The notes below the pieces were generated by a model. The model made no database searches. It saw nothing but the letters and a program-made list of their open reading frames with translations, and was not told where the DNA came from. The translations under genes were made by a program, and so were the position numbers. Below, piece by piece: positions 51,801-62,204 of a DNA stretch of 64,000 nucleotides; positions within the stretch are counted from its first letter, which is position 1, and the number at the start of each line of letters is the position of its first letter. This DNA is from Archegozetes longisetosus (taxonomy: Eukaryota > Arthropoda > Arachnida > Sarcoptiformes > Trhypochthoniidae), in NCBI GenBank assembly GCA_018873245.2, contig JAEMBT020000006.1, positions 8,825,855 to 8,889,854 on the forward strand. The letters run 5' to 3'.

Positions 51801-53370
51801 TTATGATGAATCTTCTGTTGAATTATAAATCATTGGTTTGGATTTCCATTATGATAATAATAGTTTATTATCAATAGTTGATAGGTTAGAGGAATCTCTC
51901 AAAATTTGATTAAGTATTCACTGGAATGCATTACATTGCGTTAAATATAAATTTATTTATCTCATACACAACTTATATATTTGTTTTATGAGAAGTCATG
52001 TTAGATATTATGTTCAATTGCTTTTGCCGGTCAAATCATTTCTCATGTCAGCCAATTGATCACGAAAAAGACTGGCTTTCTTAAGGGATTCTTAAACTGC
52101 GTAAACGCCCATTAGGTGCAAATGTTAATTGATTCCAGAGTTAGATCTGATTGTAGGTAGAAAGTTGCTCTGTAAATTGTATTATGTTTTCAGTTTGATT
52201 TGCATACATTTATAGAAGTATCCCTTGTTATGAAGATCATTATCTCTACATAAATACTCTCCATATTGTCTCTGTTTATTAATAATAATCATAGGCTTTG
52301 GTTCCGCCACTTATCCATTTAGAAATGAATAATTTTATTTTTCAACTTCTCAGTCGCTCGCAGCTATGATTAAAACCATTTTATAAATAATAAATTCTTT
52401 CCCTCAACTTATTTATCATTTAAAACAAAACTATTATTTCTAAACACTATCTCATAAGTCTATTAATCATTTAATAAAATTGTTTAAATATTTTCTTAAT
52501 TCAAAAATAAGGAGAAGAAGACAATGGAAGTGTATCTTCGACACCAACTCATCATTTTCATCATTCTCTACCACAACAAGAAGCATTAAATCTTGAAGTT
52601 AATCCACGCAATTCATCGGATGCGACCAACAGAGCATTAGAGGCATCACGAAAAGTAGTGGAAGACGCTCTTGGAGTCACACCAGCAAAAAGATTCCTAA
52701 GCGATGAAGTGAGTCGGGCATGCCATCAAATATGAGTTCAAATTGAATTATTAGGCACTAATTGAGACTTTTTATTGATTATAGGAGCGATACCTAATGC
52801 ACGCGTCACTTCCAAGCGCTCACATCAAAGTAACAAGTAGAGGTAATCACATCAAACTAATTATTTTAATCATTTCTAAACTCTATTCTTCACTTCAATT
52901 AACTCTTTCTTCTTTACCTATTTTTTCATTTCTTTTTATCCGATAATTCCGAACCGATTCCTTTCAATTTGATTTATTCTGCTTATTGAACCAAAAATTT
53001 AGTTAAATATATATATATATATATAATTAGCTGATCTATAATTATCAGCTATAGTTGTCAGTATCTCATTAATGCTGAGACTGAGAGCTTTAAAATATCG
53101 CTGTATTCAAGACTATAATTAAACATGTCTAACTTGAACTGAAAGAGGACAAAAAAATAAGTTTTCATTTTGTGTGCATTTATTTAGTTTGTTTGCAAAG
53201 GGGTTTAAGTGCGTAAAAGTATTTCCTATGACATTAATTAAGAAAGTTTTGTTTGTTATTTAGATGGAAGATCTCAAATCGAAAGTCAGCTCGCAGTAAG
53301 CATGGAAATAAATGGTATACTATATCATGGAATTTTGTTTGCTCAGTCAAATCGGAGTCGGCTTTCATAA
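18053..53370 (+). CDS. retn: ARID3/Dead ringer (retained) family transcription factor, 8 coding exons
   Basis: Exons: 18053-18088, 29160-29702, 39072-39144, 48590-48773, 50183-50430, 52512-52708, 52785-52842, 53264-53370. They sum to 1446 nt, giving 481 aa, with every join in phase and GT-AG. The protein is a nuclear AT-rich-DNA-binding regulator. It has an acidic N-terminus (DSDMD, EDDDD), a Glu/Arg then Ala-rich helical region (residues about 55-110), a Ser/Thr/Ala linker, an extended ARID (about 185-315, from FKQLYELSDDPKRKEFLDDL to the signature SSPDELQSAIDGNRREGRR) and a C-terminal REKLES-type segment ending in MEINGILYHGILFAQ. The ARID C-terminal extension marks the ARID3/Dri group rather than other ARID classes. 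Length is similar to other short ARID3 forms. Identity is firm; the first tiny exon is the least certain. Confidence 0.93.
19880..19985. ncRNA. Imperfect hairpin resembling a miRNA precursor or small foldback element
   Basis: Arms 19908-19924 and 19946-19962 are perfect 17-nt complements (TGCTATAAAGTGCTATC / GATAGCACTTTATAGCA) around a 21-nt loop. The pairing continues outward with mismatches (TGGTCGGA against TCCACCA, then TTCATATA against TATATGAA), giving a stem-loop of about 106 nt. Size and loop suit a pre-miRNA; no known miRNA seed is recognised. A MITE-like foldback is the alternative. Confidence 0.35.
22811..22920 (+). repeat. Minisatellite, unit about 27 bp (TATGAGTTATATGACTGTAA-type)
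   Basis: Four degenerate units in ARID3 intron 1. Confidence 0.75.
24080..24220 (+). repeat. TA/TACA-rich low-complexity tract
   Basis: Includes a pure TA run around 24136-24150 and many ATAC/GTAT units; a similar shorter tract lies near 24488-24548. Confidence 0.7.
25760..25819 (+). repeat. (GA)n microsatellite, about 29 units
   Basis: Near-perfect AG dinucleotide run in ARID3 intron 1; the mate CT array lies 2 kb downstream. Confidence 0.97.
26637..26729 (+). repeat. Minisatellite, 22-bp unit (GTTTTAGACTAGTTCGTATC-type), 4 copies
   Basis: Four tandem copies with few changes in ARID3 intron 1. Confidence 0.8.
27790..27847 (+). repeat. (CT)n microsatellite, about 28 units
   Basis: Near-perfect TC run, reverse complement of the GA array at 25760. 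Confidence 0.97.
28606..28680 (+). repeat. Short tandem repeat, CTACTCTTGAGT-type units
   Basis: About five degenerate 12-20 bp units in intron 1. Confidence 0.55.
29160..29702 (+). CDS. retn: ARID3/retn exon 2 (acidic, Ala-rich, start of ARID)
   Basis: Acceptor TTTCAG at 29154-29159, donor CAG|GTATGG at 29702/29703, 181 codons in phase 0. It encodes an Asp/Glu cluster, a charged helix (RFRQQEERDEMERELKAA), an alanine run, Ser/Gly-rich sequence, then GKGYTFEEQFKQ, the N-terminal edge of the extended ARID. It is distinctly richer in G+C than the flanking introns. Confidence 0.92.
32403..32545 (+). repeat. Minisatellite, 17-bp unit (TTTGAAAGTATAGAGAA), about 8 units
   Basis: The first five units are almost identical and the last three have diverged. 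The - strand ORF seen here is just the repeat read through in three frames. Confidence 0.9.
33186..33268 (+). repeat. (CT)n microsatellite, about 41 units with one interruption
   Basis: Long TC run broken once by TT at about 33205, in ARID3 intron 2. Confidence 0.97.
33781..33906 (+). repeat. Minisatellite, about 22-bp unit (CTTAAGCTATAGTACAAGA-type)
   Basis: About five units, decaying toward the 3' side, with one damaged middle unit. Confidence 0.75.
36883..36945 (+). repeat. 12-13 bp tandem repeat (GTGACTTTACG-type)
   Basis: Five or so degenerate units in ARID3 intron 2. Confidence 0.6.
39072..39144 (+). CDS. retn: ARID3/retn exon 3 (ARID helix)
   Basis: Acceptor GATAG, donor GTAAGA; 24 codons plus one base. 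It encodes LYELSDDPKRKEFLDDL then FSFMQKR, the highly conserved first helices of the ARID. It is too short for an ORF scan; it was found by domain continuity. Confidence 0.95.
41870..41950 (+). repeat. (ATACATAT)n tract
   Basis: TATACATACATA units repeated about seven times with small variation. Confidence 0.85.
42209..42254 (+). repeat. (GA)n microsatellite, 23 units
   Basis: Perfect run in ARID3 intron 3; a CT array of the same length lies 545 bp downstream. Confidence 0.97.
42800..42847 (+). repeat. (CT)n microsatellite, about 23 units
   Basis: Perfect TC run, reverse complement of the GA array at 42209. Confidence 0.97.
44820..44945 (+). repeat. 13-14 bp minisatellite (GGTAACTTCAGTT-type)
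   Basis: About nine degenerate units; some spelled TGTAACTT or GGTAATATCG. Confidence 0.75.
46031..46148 (+). repeat. 10-bp minisatellite (GAGCACATTT / GAGTAGATTT), about 12 units
   Basis: Two unit subtypes are grouped in blocks (three TAG units, then six CAC units, then mixed), showing expansion from neighbouring units. Confidence 0.9.
47061..47133 (+). repeat. 11-bp minisatellite (TTATACTTTTC), about 7 units
   Basis: Pyrimidine-rich tandem units in ARID3 intron 3. Confidence 0.85.
48590..48773 (+). CDS. retn: ARID3/retn exon 4 (ARID core)
   Basis: Acceptor GGAACAG, donor GTAAGT. It encodes GTPVNRIPIMAKQVLDLYEL and the core RLVVARGGLVEVINKKIWRE followed by ITKGLNLPSSITSAAFTLRT, the DNA-contact loop and helix 5 region of the ARID. 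Confidence 0.97.
49726..49810 (+). repeat. 20-21 bp minisatellite, 4 units
   Basis: Units of TAGCTTTCAATAGCTGGA followed by TAG, in ARID3 intron 4. Confidence 0.85.
50080..50146 (+). repeat. 21-bp minisatellite, 3 units
   Basis: CCTAAAGCATGATATGGTAG-type units, 40 bp before the exon 5 acceptor. Confidence 0.8.
50183..50430 (+). CDS. retn: ARID3/retn exon 5 (end of ARID and extension)
   Basis: Acceptor TTCTCAG, donor GTACTT. It encodes YMKYLYPYECEKEKLSSP and the ARID3-specific DELQSAIDGNRREGRR, then a His/Ser/Pro-rich linker. Confidence 0.96.
50431..52511 (+). other. ARID3/retn intron 5 (2.1 kb)
   Basis: AT-rich, no ORF, repeat or structure that I can support. Confidence 0.7.
52512..52708 (+). 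CDS. retn: ARID3/retn exon 6
   Basis: Acceptor AATAAG, donor GTGAGT; phase 1 in, phase 0 out. It encodes an acidic/His-rich start and NRALEASRKVVEDALGVTP, an amphipathic stretch leading to the REKLES-type region. Joining codons make Gly at its start. Confidence 0.85.
52785..52842 (+). CDS. retn: ARID3/retn exon 7
   Basis: A 76-bp intron separates it from exon 6. It encodes ERYLMHASLPSAHIKVTSR, then donor GTAATC with one base carried over. Its length and place match the segment just before the conserved ARID3 C-terminal block. Confidence 0.82.
52843..53263 (+). other. ARID3/retn intron 7 (421 bp)
   Basis: Noncoding, with a short TA run at 53007-53024. Intron 6 (52709-52784) is only 76 bp. 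Confidence 0.8.
53264..53370 (+). CDS. retn: ARID3/retn exon 8 (C-terminal REKLES-type block, stop)
   Basis: Acceptor TTATTTAG; encodes DGRSQIESQLAVSMEINGI, then LYHGILFAQSNRSRLS and TAA (53368-53370). MEINGxxYxGxLFAQ is the conserved C-terminal motif of ARID3 proteins. A GTAAGC at 53296 is in-frame coding sequence here (Val-Ser), not a required donor. Confidence 0.88.
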
Positions 53371-54276
53371 ATTTGAACGATTTTCAAACTAGAAAACCAT
53401 ATACTTAATCGTCTACTAATCATATTGCAATCACTAATTAGTGCCTTCCAACAAATTCTCAACGTTTTATTCAAAATCTTTTTTTCAACAAATTCTCAAC
53501 GTTTTACGAAATTTTATGAAACTTTTTTTCTTTCTTATAACTCGCCTCTAAAGAGATTTAAACCAAACAATCATTTATTAGAAGAAACTAATTGAGAATC
53601 TAATTCACTATGAAATGGTTGTATAAAATGAAACTAAAATAATATAAATTTTCGTCTCTAACCGTGAAAAGCTTTGAAACTTTTCTGCATTAATTGAATA
53701 TTATTTATCGCATTCTGCCATCTGTTGTGTATAACTCAAGACATACGAACGCATTGAAACTTATATTTTTTTGGTCATATAAAAGAAAAAGTTTGTTAAA
53801 CTAATGGAAAATAATTTGTAAGAAAACATTGTTTATTTGGGAGAACGTTTTCAATGAGTTTAAGCGCATATATAACAGATTGTCATTTAATTAAAGGTCG
53901 AAAACGTTTTTTGATACTTGTCTAAGCATTACTCTGTAGTTTTAAAACGTTTTAATAACCGTTTAAAACGTTTCAAACGTTTTAATAATCGCTAATATTG
54001 TTAAATAATGTAAGTTTTAAATGTTTTTTGCTATATATTTCTTATTTTACAGAATCTATTAATTTAATTTGTTATCACTTATTCACATAACACTATTTAC
54101 TTATCAACTTATTTACCGGTTTACCTATTTTTCACTTAACTCCCAATCCCAACAAATTGATTAATTCTAATTATGCTCTCAGTTGTCAGCCACTGATGCG
54201 AATTATGTTTGGCCAGGTATTCATCTGAAAGTGTTTATTTATATACATATTATACATAGTATTTCATAATTATACA

Positions 54277-54278
<2 letters not shown>

Positions 54279-54306
<28 letters not shown>
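54279..54306 (+). repeat. (ATT)n microsatellite, about 9 units
   Basis: Perfect ATT run. Confidence 0.95.
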
Positions 54307-54308
<2 letters not shown>

Positions 54309-57300
54309 TTTTCTTCATATTATTTTTACTTTTGTTCACTTTTATCTCAAAGTTTACTGACTTTTTCACTCAATCAAATACCAACATAAGAGCAATTTAT
54401 CTCTTCTTTTACTACTTGAATCGATGAGATTTCAGACGACAAACATTTCTCACTGAATAATAAGCTAAACATTAGAATCTCAGGGAATATAATATAATAA
54501 TGAAATTAGTTGCGAATACAACAAATCAATGTTTCGCTTGTGGTCATGTGAGCAATGAGTGAAATTGAAATATTTAGAGATGAACTAAATCAAAATAAGG
54601 CAGTGATGATTAAGATGATATGATAAATGTATGCATTTCTACTTATATTATCAGACTTGAATCAATCAAATTGAACTGTTAGTTACAACTGACAAGTATT
54701 TCTACCAATTTCACAACTAATTGTATATTAAGCGCCAGATATTTAGTGATTTAATTGGTATTCAATGTATTCAATGTTTTTATACATCTTTTGATTCTAG
54801 TCTACATTTCAATCGAATGTTTATTCAATCACATGTATGATTCTTAAAATCAAAAGTTAACTCAGGATTGATTGAAAAGCTGATAATATAATTTCTAATC
54901 AAATATCTGTATTACTTGATAGATAAGGTTGTAAAAGTTAGAAAGTTTTCGTAGAATTTGTTTAAACAAGTATTGCTAACTTTATCACTTATATTTACAA
55001 TGTAATTCTGGTATTTGTCAAATCAATCAAAAGGGTTAGAGCTTATAATAATCAAAACTATAGTAAGCAATACCATTGCAGTATTTCCATAACTATTATT
55101 TTAATGTAAATATTAGAAAATCTCAATCAAATCGTTGTATTACTAGATTAGATGTCACTGCGCTCAATATAAAACTTTCGAACGTTTTACTATTTGAAAT
55201 GACAATTTTCAAACAAAACTTCAACTTTTCTAGACTTGTTCAAATCTGACTATTAATTGGATTATTACTTATTAGTGCGCAATACTAACACTGATCTAAA
55301 ATGAAGACTATTTGGTGCCAAATTAAACAAAGTTGTCAACTTTGCCAATAATTTCAAATGAATTTATACTTATCTAAACAGTTAGTTAATAACAAAGATA
55401 AAAATTGGTGTTAACTTGTAGTTAGCTTATAAATAGAAATTTTTTCATAACACAGATTAGGCTTTAATGTTATTTACTTTGGACTAACCATAAAAGTTAT
55501 ATATGCCTTAAAACTAAATCAAAATCAATTTTCTCAACTAATTCTGCAGAACAAATGCGTTTAAAACTGTGATCTTTACAGATATGATGTTTGAAAATTG
55601 TATAGAAGTTTAATCTTAAGATGAATTTATAACAATTAATTATTAATTTAAGAGTAAGGGAATGTTGAAATCGGTATAATAAATCACAATACCTGGTCAT
55701 TATATAGCATCAAAAGGCGACTTCAATATTCAACATTAAATCTTTACATTTATCGCTTTTAATCTCTTCTACAAATATTTTACAAAAATTTTACAAAAAA
55801 TGTTACAAAAATTCTACAAAAAAAAGCACTGAACAAAAATGGAAAATCCTCTAAACTGAACTTTGAGATCTCTGTATATTAGAAAATATGTAAAAGAAGT
55901 TATAATACTTATGACTCTTTCATGACTTGTTTTTATACTATTTTCAGGTTTCCGGTAGATCAGAAAACTTTTAGACATTATTAATTATGACTGATGTGTA
56001 ATATTTACATTCATTTCTGTGTGTGTATGCATTAATTTGTGCTCATTTTTATTTAAGAGTTGCTTAATTCATCTGTTTAGGTAAATAATTATAATAATTA
56101 TAATTATTAATTCAAAACTCCGTCCATCAATAAATTGAAGACAATTTTGATTTCGAGTCTAACTTTGATTTACTCTAAAAGTTTGGTAAAGTTGTTTATT
56201 AAGATGAGATAGATAAAGACATAACTTATTTTTGAAATGAACCGGATCATCAGTTACCGATTGACAAGTTTAACGTGCATTTCCTACTCAGGAATGACAA
56301 GTTGCTACCATTTTCCAAATCCAACTAGAAAAGCGTTATCACTATTTTTATCATCTCTTACATGGGTTTCCCACACAAATTCATTCGGCCCTTTCTTCGA
56401 TATCATATTAATAGGTGAGTAATAAGTTGCCAATAAGCTCTCAGCCTCTTATGTATTGCACTCAATAGATTATAATCTGAGGACTTATTGACTGACCTGA
56501 TAATTTAGATTAGCTTTTAATAGATTAACTTAAATGTAGGATACTTTACAAGAAAGTTCTGTCCTTACCTTTCCATAATATCACAAGAAACCATTTAACA
56601 CTACAACAGATTACTTTAGGAAAGTTTGTATTCAGGTTAAAACATTACGGATTAACACGAGTATTAAATGGATGAAAAACTGTTTATCCCTATTTTGTTT
56701 CTGACTTTGGTTCAACCAACAGTCCAATGGTTTTGGTTTTTCAGTTAATTTCAATGCAGACTTTCAGCCAGTACGTAACCCTTGAGAATGTGTGGCATAT
56801 ATATTAAAAATTATTTTACGCAAACAGCCCAAAGTACAAACTTGTCCACAAATATTCAGCTAATCCGAATATTTGCAGAAATTTCATAATAAGGACTGTA
56901 AACGAAGAGCTTATGCGATATTGAGGTATTTGATATAAAAGTGAAGCTAAGGTGATGAAAAAATGAAATTAGACTGCAAATGAAATTCATATTTGTTTTC
57001 TAGCAGATAGCACTTGAAACCTCTGCTTTAAACTGTCAACAATATTGATTGATTGCACTTCACTAGTCTCAAGCATTAACTCTTAAGTCCCATTCCTGTG
57101 AATCTTTACGTCAACTTTTCTCTGTTTCATTCAAACTAATCGTTTTCATTAAATCCAAGACATGAAGAATTAAGATAACTAAACAAGTTGAATTACCTAA
57201 ACTAAATTCCAGACACTTTTTGTTTGATAAGTATTAATATTATATCTAAATATTTGGAACATATTCTATTGATAATATAACTTAAGAACCGATTTGGAAA

Positions 57301-58098
57301 AAGTGACTTCCAAAAAATAATAATAATCTACTCATTATTTTTGACGAAAGTGACCTAAAGAATTAATCAAATGTGACTTGTTTGGATGTGACATCTTGTT
57401 AGAAAGCAATCTAACGGATAATTGAGGCATAAGTTATTGAAGCTAACTATACCTTTTAATTTGGAATCTGCAAAGTCTAAACCTCCTCACTCTAAATTGT
57501 TTACGCTTTAAAAACTCGCAAATTTTCTTCTTCTCAAATGGGGCAGATATGTGAGAAAAATGCAATTATCATCCATTAATTAAGCGAAGAAAGATGTTTG
57601 ATTTGTTATAAGTTTGTTTTCTGGAAGCAATCACTCAAATGATACTTCATAGCTTAGCAGTATTTTTAAGAATGAATAACCCGTTTGTTTTACTTTCGAA
57701 AGAGTCAACTCAGACAAAATAAGAGCATTGGCAGCAAATAAATGCCATTTTTACAAATCTGGTATATTTGAGTTTATTTATTTTCAACTTATAATAACTC
57801 AAGCTCTACAACAAATCAAATTATCCAATATTCTGATCTTTTGCCAAAACTTATGGCAAATTCCTATGTCACACACTTAATCGCTAAATTCAACAACTTC
57901 TAGAATTGATTAAACTTTGCTTTTCAATTCGATTAAATAAATTTCAATAAAGTTTGACTCAGTTTTGTTTCTGTCTTCAACTTTTGTTTCACTGTAAATG
58001 ACTGACATTAACATCCGTTAATTAGATCAAACAACGATAAAACCATAAATGTATATAAATTTAATTATTTGGTATGCATGACATACGCACAATTGTTT

Positions 58099-58128
58099 AA
58101 TAACCTGTAAAATTGTTTACAGGTTATT
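58099..58128. other. Perfect 13-bp inverted repeat with 4-nt loop
   Basis: AATAACCTGTAAA and its exact complement TTTACAGGTTATT flank ATTG. It is too short for a normal pre-miRNA; it could be a transposon-footprint palindrome or a cruciform. Confidence 0.8.
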
Positions 58129-59160
58129 TAGTTTAAAACTGCTCAAGTTAAATAGTGATTTTTCAGTTTTGCATCTCTTCTCTGCTACAATTTAACGAAT
58201 TTTCCTAACACACAATTCAATTATTATGAGTTCTACAAAAATGTGTTCAACCTCTACAATTAATAAATCCAACCTGATTTTGTCATTCAATGTAGAGGCT
58301 GTTCAACAATTTATGATAGTGTTTTAGCAAAAATAAAGAGCGGTTTTCCAAAAAAGAGTGTGTAGTGTGTGTGAAATTTTATGCTTAGCAGTGGTGACAA
58401 ATAGATTTGGGATAAAGTAGTGGCAGTTGATGTGTGTATATTTCATAAATGAGTGTGACTTCTCTTCCATAGAAAGAACGAGCATGTCACATAATGAGAC
58501 TGTTTTAGAAATAAATTGCTCTTACAACTCAACATTATATCCTATCTAAATCTATCTGACAATTTTTATCTATTCTTCCTCAGAAGATGCCATCCCTGTC
58601 TCTATTTGTGTCTCTTGTTTTGCTCTCTTTTCTGCTATATTTTGTGACATTATTTCTTTCTAAAAGTCAAGGAATACTAGTTCGAGATATTTGAAAAGTT
58701 AAGCCAAAACTGTAGCGCATATACTCTAACATTAGATGAATGCGAGCCAAATGCTGACATATTTATACCAAACTGTTGCAAATATTATACAGTCGTCATA
58801 TAAAAGCTTATTATAATAGGTTTATTATAATAGAAACCATAGTAAACGATCAATATTTTCAAGCATGGCATAGACAGAGAGTTGTTCTACAGAAAAATAG
58901 AGTTGCATAGACTACACAACAGAGTTGCATAGACTGCACATTTGCACTGAAAGGGAGTGGCATAAACTCAAAGCCATAGATTGCTTGTACATTTTCTCTC
59001 TCTCTATTTTTCTCTTACTTTTCTTCCACTCTTTTGCCAGCAGATCACAATTTTTGCATCAATACATCTGATATAGTTGTGGCAAATTATGGAATAAAGA
59101 TGACGCGCATAAGTCTCTTTTCTCTTCTTTTTTACTAGTCGTTTGTAATTTAATCAACTA

Positions 59161-59236
59161 TTCAGTACTAAGTGTTCAGCATTCAGTACTCGGTATTCAG
59201 TACTCAGTATTCAGTACTCAGTACTAAGTATTCAGG
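59161..59236 (+). repeat. 14-bp minisatellite (TATTCAGTACTCAG)
   Basis: About five degenerate units. Confidence 0.8.
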
Positions 59237-59935
59237 AGTTGATGATAAAAATGACATGTGGTTTAAATATTGCAAAGCAATAAAAGTGTGCAAATAAATA
59301 TTGATTTAAATGATAAAAACTAAAATAAATTGATAAAGTTTGACACGAAAATTGATACTTTGGGCATGTATTGAATAGTAAAGAGTATTATAAAATATAT
59401 AATAATTGTTTCAATCTTGCTTCAATCTTGTTTAGCTTATTTACTATGATTAGCTGCATTTTCAACATAAACCCAACAAAACCTTCACCAGATTCTATGT
59501 TTCAATGTTGAACATGTTCAGCATTATTATCGTAGTGTTTGGTAGTGTCATCATTGGTGACATGAGCATCGCTTATTTGCGTTGCGTGTGGCACAAACTC
59601 AAAGCCACTGAAATTCTTCTTATTTCTGTGATGTTATTTAACCAAAAAAGCATTCCTTATGCAGCAACTCTTGGCATTATATAATCATGTTCGACATCCA
59701 CTCTTGCAAACCATGGCATTTAGTAGAGCTCTCTTTCAAACGCAGAATCGCAAACAATTAGTGACTGGTTTTGCTTTTTATTCATAAAGTAATAAGAAGT
59801 AAGTTAAGTGAACCAGAAGTTTGTAAATCATTATTTCCTGTTCTGTCATTCAATATGATTGAGATCGCAATAGTTTACTAGTGTTTATTTTGTGCTAATT
59901 ATTTTGGTACTCCAGTTCATTCCTTACCTACTTTC

Positions 59936-60000
59936 ATGTCCTTTCAGCTACTTTTATGTCCTTTCAGTTACTTTCATGTCCTTTCAGTTACTTTTATTGC
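59936..60000 (+). repeat. 19-20 bp minisatellite (TTACTTTCATGTCCTTTCAG)
   Basis: About three and a half units. Confidence 0.8.
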
Positions 60001-61106
60001 GCCTCAACTCGAATTAACTCATCAAAATAATCTACCTTAACATCACTTAATTATTATTTATTATGATTTTATGCAACTTTTCTCTAATAAAATAACCATC
60101 AGTTCAGTGAGAAGATTTGTGAGAAGACTCTTGATGAAGAGCTGAGCTGAGAGCAGATAAAATATCACTGGTTTGTTGAGGTTTAGGTAATGTTAATAGA
60201 TCTATAGCTAGGAATGCATTACTATTTATTATGAAGCATTTGTCTATGCAAACAAAACTGCTCTTTCCTCGACATTTATTCGGCATAAAATGGCGATTTT
60301 GCGCTCGTTTTCTTTCATCATATCAATTTTATTGGTCGATTTTGTGCTCACCTTTTACCATAACAACTTCTTTTTAGTAATGTTTAATTTTCCCATTGAG
60401 AATTGCAGTTTACCTTATATAGAATTGCAGAGACAATTTCTATATCAGCTTTTTATAACTCTATGCATGCATCTCATCCCAATTGCTGTCTGCACCAAAT
60501 TCTCATACTATTATTGAAATGATATTTTTTTCTAACTATTACAAATAGTGCCTTTTTCTAACTATACGAATCTTGCTAATAGACTCTCTTTACATTAGAG
60601 ACTTTTATTATAGCTCAAGTGTGAATTAAATGATTTATTAAACCAGTTATTAAGCGAGTTATTAAACCAGTTATTAAACCAGTTATTAAAGATTGTAATA
60701 GAGAAATAAATAAATAAATAAAAAATCAAAGTAGTTTCAAATAAAGCGCTCTGATGTGTTGTGGTATAACAATTAGCACTAATAGCTGTTGATAATAAGT
60801 ATAATTATATAGTTAGCTAGCCTTATCCTCTAACAGATATGATTTAATTCAGTAACATTCTAAGTAGTGATAATGATGATAGGAAAATATAAGTGGTTTC
60901 ATAGACCTTCATAGCAGTCAGTAAAGCTGAGTATTTTCTCATAAGCTGTTATATAGCCAACTCTTATTGTCTCATAACAGGCATCTCAACACTGACACCA
61001 ACCTTGGCTTTAATGTATTTATTCTTATTTGTACCAGCAATACTGCACACTATTAATCTACATATTATTAATCGAAGTACATTTGTGCTAAAGTGAAATT
61101 TCGAAC

Positions 61107-61194
61107 CATATTCAGCTTCATATTCAGCTTCATATTCAGCTTCATATTCAGCTTCATATTTAGCTTCATATTCAGCTTCAAATTCAACTTCAAA
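61107..61194 (+). repeat. 12-bp minisatellite (CTTCATATTCAG), 7 units
   Basis: Nearly perfect tandem units 160 bp upstream of the MGC exon. Confidence 0.9.
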
Positions 61195-61356
61195 TCATAC
61201 CTCTATTACATTTAGTTACTACTTCTCCACTTTTTAGTTCTCCAAATAAACGTTTAAATCCATTTAATGAGATGTTAATTAAAATGAGAGAAATGAACGA
61301 CAAGTGAATTATATTGTCTGAAAGTTGATTTAAGAAGTAATGTAAATGTTATGATT

Positions 61357-61548
61357 ATGGGTTGCACACCAAGCAGTCATAGCAGTGATCAAACTGGATT
61401 TGCATATGGATGTGCTCGTAGTTCGAGTGCCACTGATTTGCCGGCTTTTACTCAACAGCATTACGATGGATCTAACAGGAGAACATCACTAGAAATGAAT
61501 GGAACACATACTGGTATTTGCCATAATAAAGATAACAGAGAGTCTCTG
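61357..61548 (+). CDS. First coding exon with Met-Gly-Cys acylation start, possible PDE8 (partial gene)
   Basis: The ATG at 61357 (an in-frame ATG two codons upstream is less likely) opens 64 codons to a CTG|GTACGT donor. The N-terminus MGCTPSSHSS is a classic N-myristoylation (Gly2) plus palmitoylation (Cys3) signal. It resembles MGCAPSIHxS at the start of PDE8A/B cAMP phosphodiesterases, which have a similarly Ser-rich, poorly conserved stretch after it (here TGFAYGCARSSSATDLP). PDE8 hydrolyses cAMP with high affinity and carries REC-like, PAS and catalytic domains; none of these occurs in the window, so they would lie beyond 64000. Other MGC-anchored proteins are possible. Confidence 0.5.
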
Positions 61549-61697
61549 GTACGTACACTTCAATTACGCATTGATTCCTTCTTTTTTAAGTTAATTATCA
61601 TGTCCATCAGACTTATAATGTGCTTATAATATGAGTTGAGTGCGAGCCGTGCGTTGCTTTATATTAAATGCCAGACTGATGCATACTTTAATCCCAA

Positions 61698-61848
61698 ATC
61701 AGACCTGACTTTAACATACATCAGACTCGACTTTAACATATATCAGACCCGACTTTAACATATATCAGACCCGACTTTAACATACATCAGACCCGACTTT
61801 AACGTCAAACCCGACTTTAACATCAGACCTGACTTTAACCAACATCAA
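61698..61848 (+). repeat. 22-bp minisatellite (CATCAGACCCGACTTTAACA-type), about 7 units
   Basis: Well-preserved units, the last ones shortened. Confidence 0.9.
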
Positions 61849-62131
61849 CTAAATGTCATTCACGCCAAGCACACCAACTTGGCTTTTATCATTTAAATTT
61901 GTGTTTTATTTGTCTTTTTATTTTCTCTTTTTCAACCATTTGCCGCGTTTTGCCTCATTTGTCTTTTTATTTTGATTAACAATTGAACGCATAAAGAAGT
62001 GCTGACTCAATACCTCGTCATTTGACTAGTTAACATAATCGCTATGCTAGACATCAACTAATAAGTTATGTTTCTTTTTAGTATTTTCTTTTCTAGTAAT
62101 TCTCTCTTTTATACACACATCAGCTCACTCA

Positions 62132-62134
<3 letters not shown>

Positions 62135-62200
<66 letters not shown>
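62135..62200 (+). repeat. (CT)n microsatellite, about 33 units
   Basis: Perfect TC run followed by CACACG. Confidence 0.97.

Positions 62201-62204
<4 letters not shown>

Larger units (their letters stand above)
53371..61356. other. 3'UTR and intergenic interval after ARID3/retn (8 kb)
   Basis: No supported gene. Items seen: a duplicated ACAAATTCTCAACGTTTTA (about 53450-53505), an AACGTTTTAAT-rich patch (53935-53990), an ATT trinucleotide run (54279-54306), a perfect 13-bp hairpin (58099-58128), and minisatellites at 59161-59236, 59936-60000, 60650-60690 and 61107-61194. ORFs at 55497 (-), 56237 (+), 60104 (-) and 60290 (+) lack recognisable content. Confidence 0.6.

Noticed and set aside
56237-56422. 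61-aa + strand ORF in the ARID3-PDE8 interval
   Set aside because: No motif, no splice or polyadenylation context.
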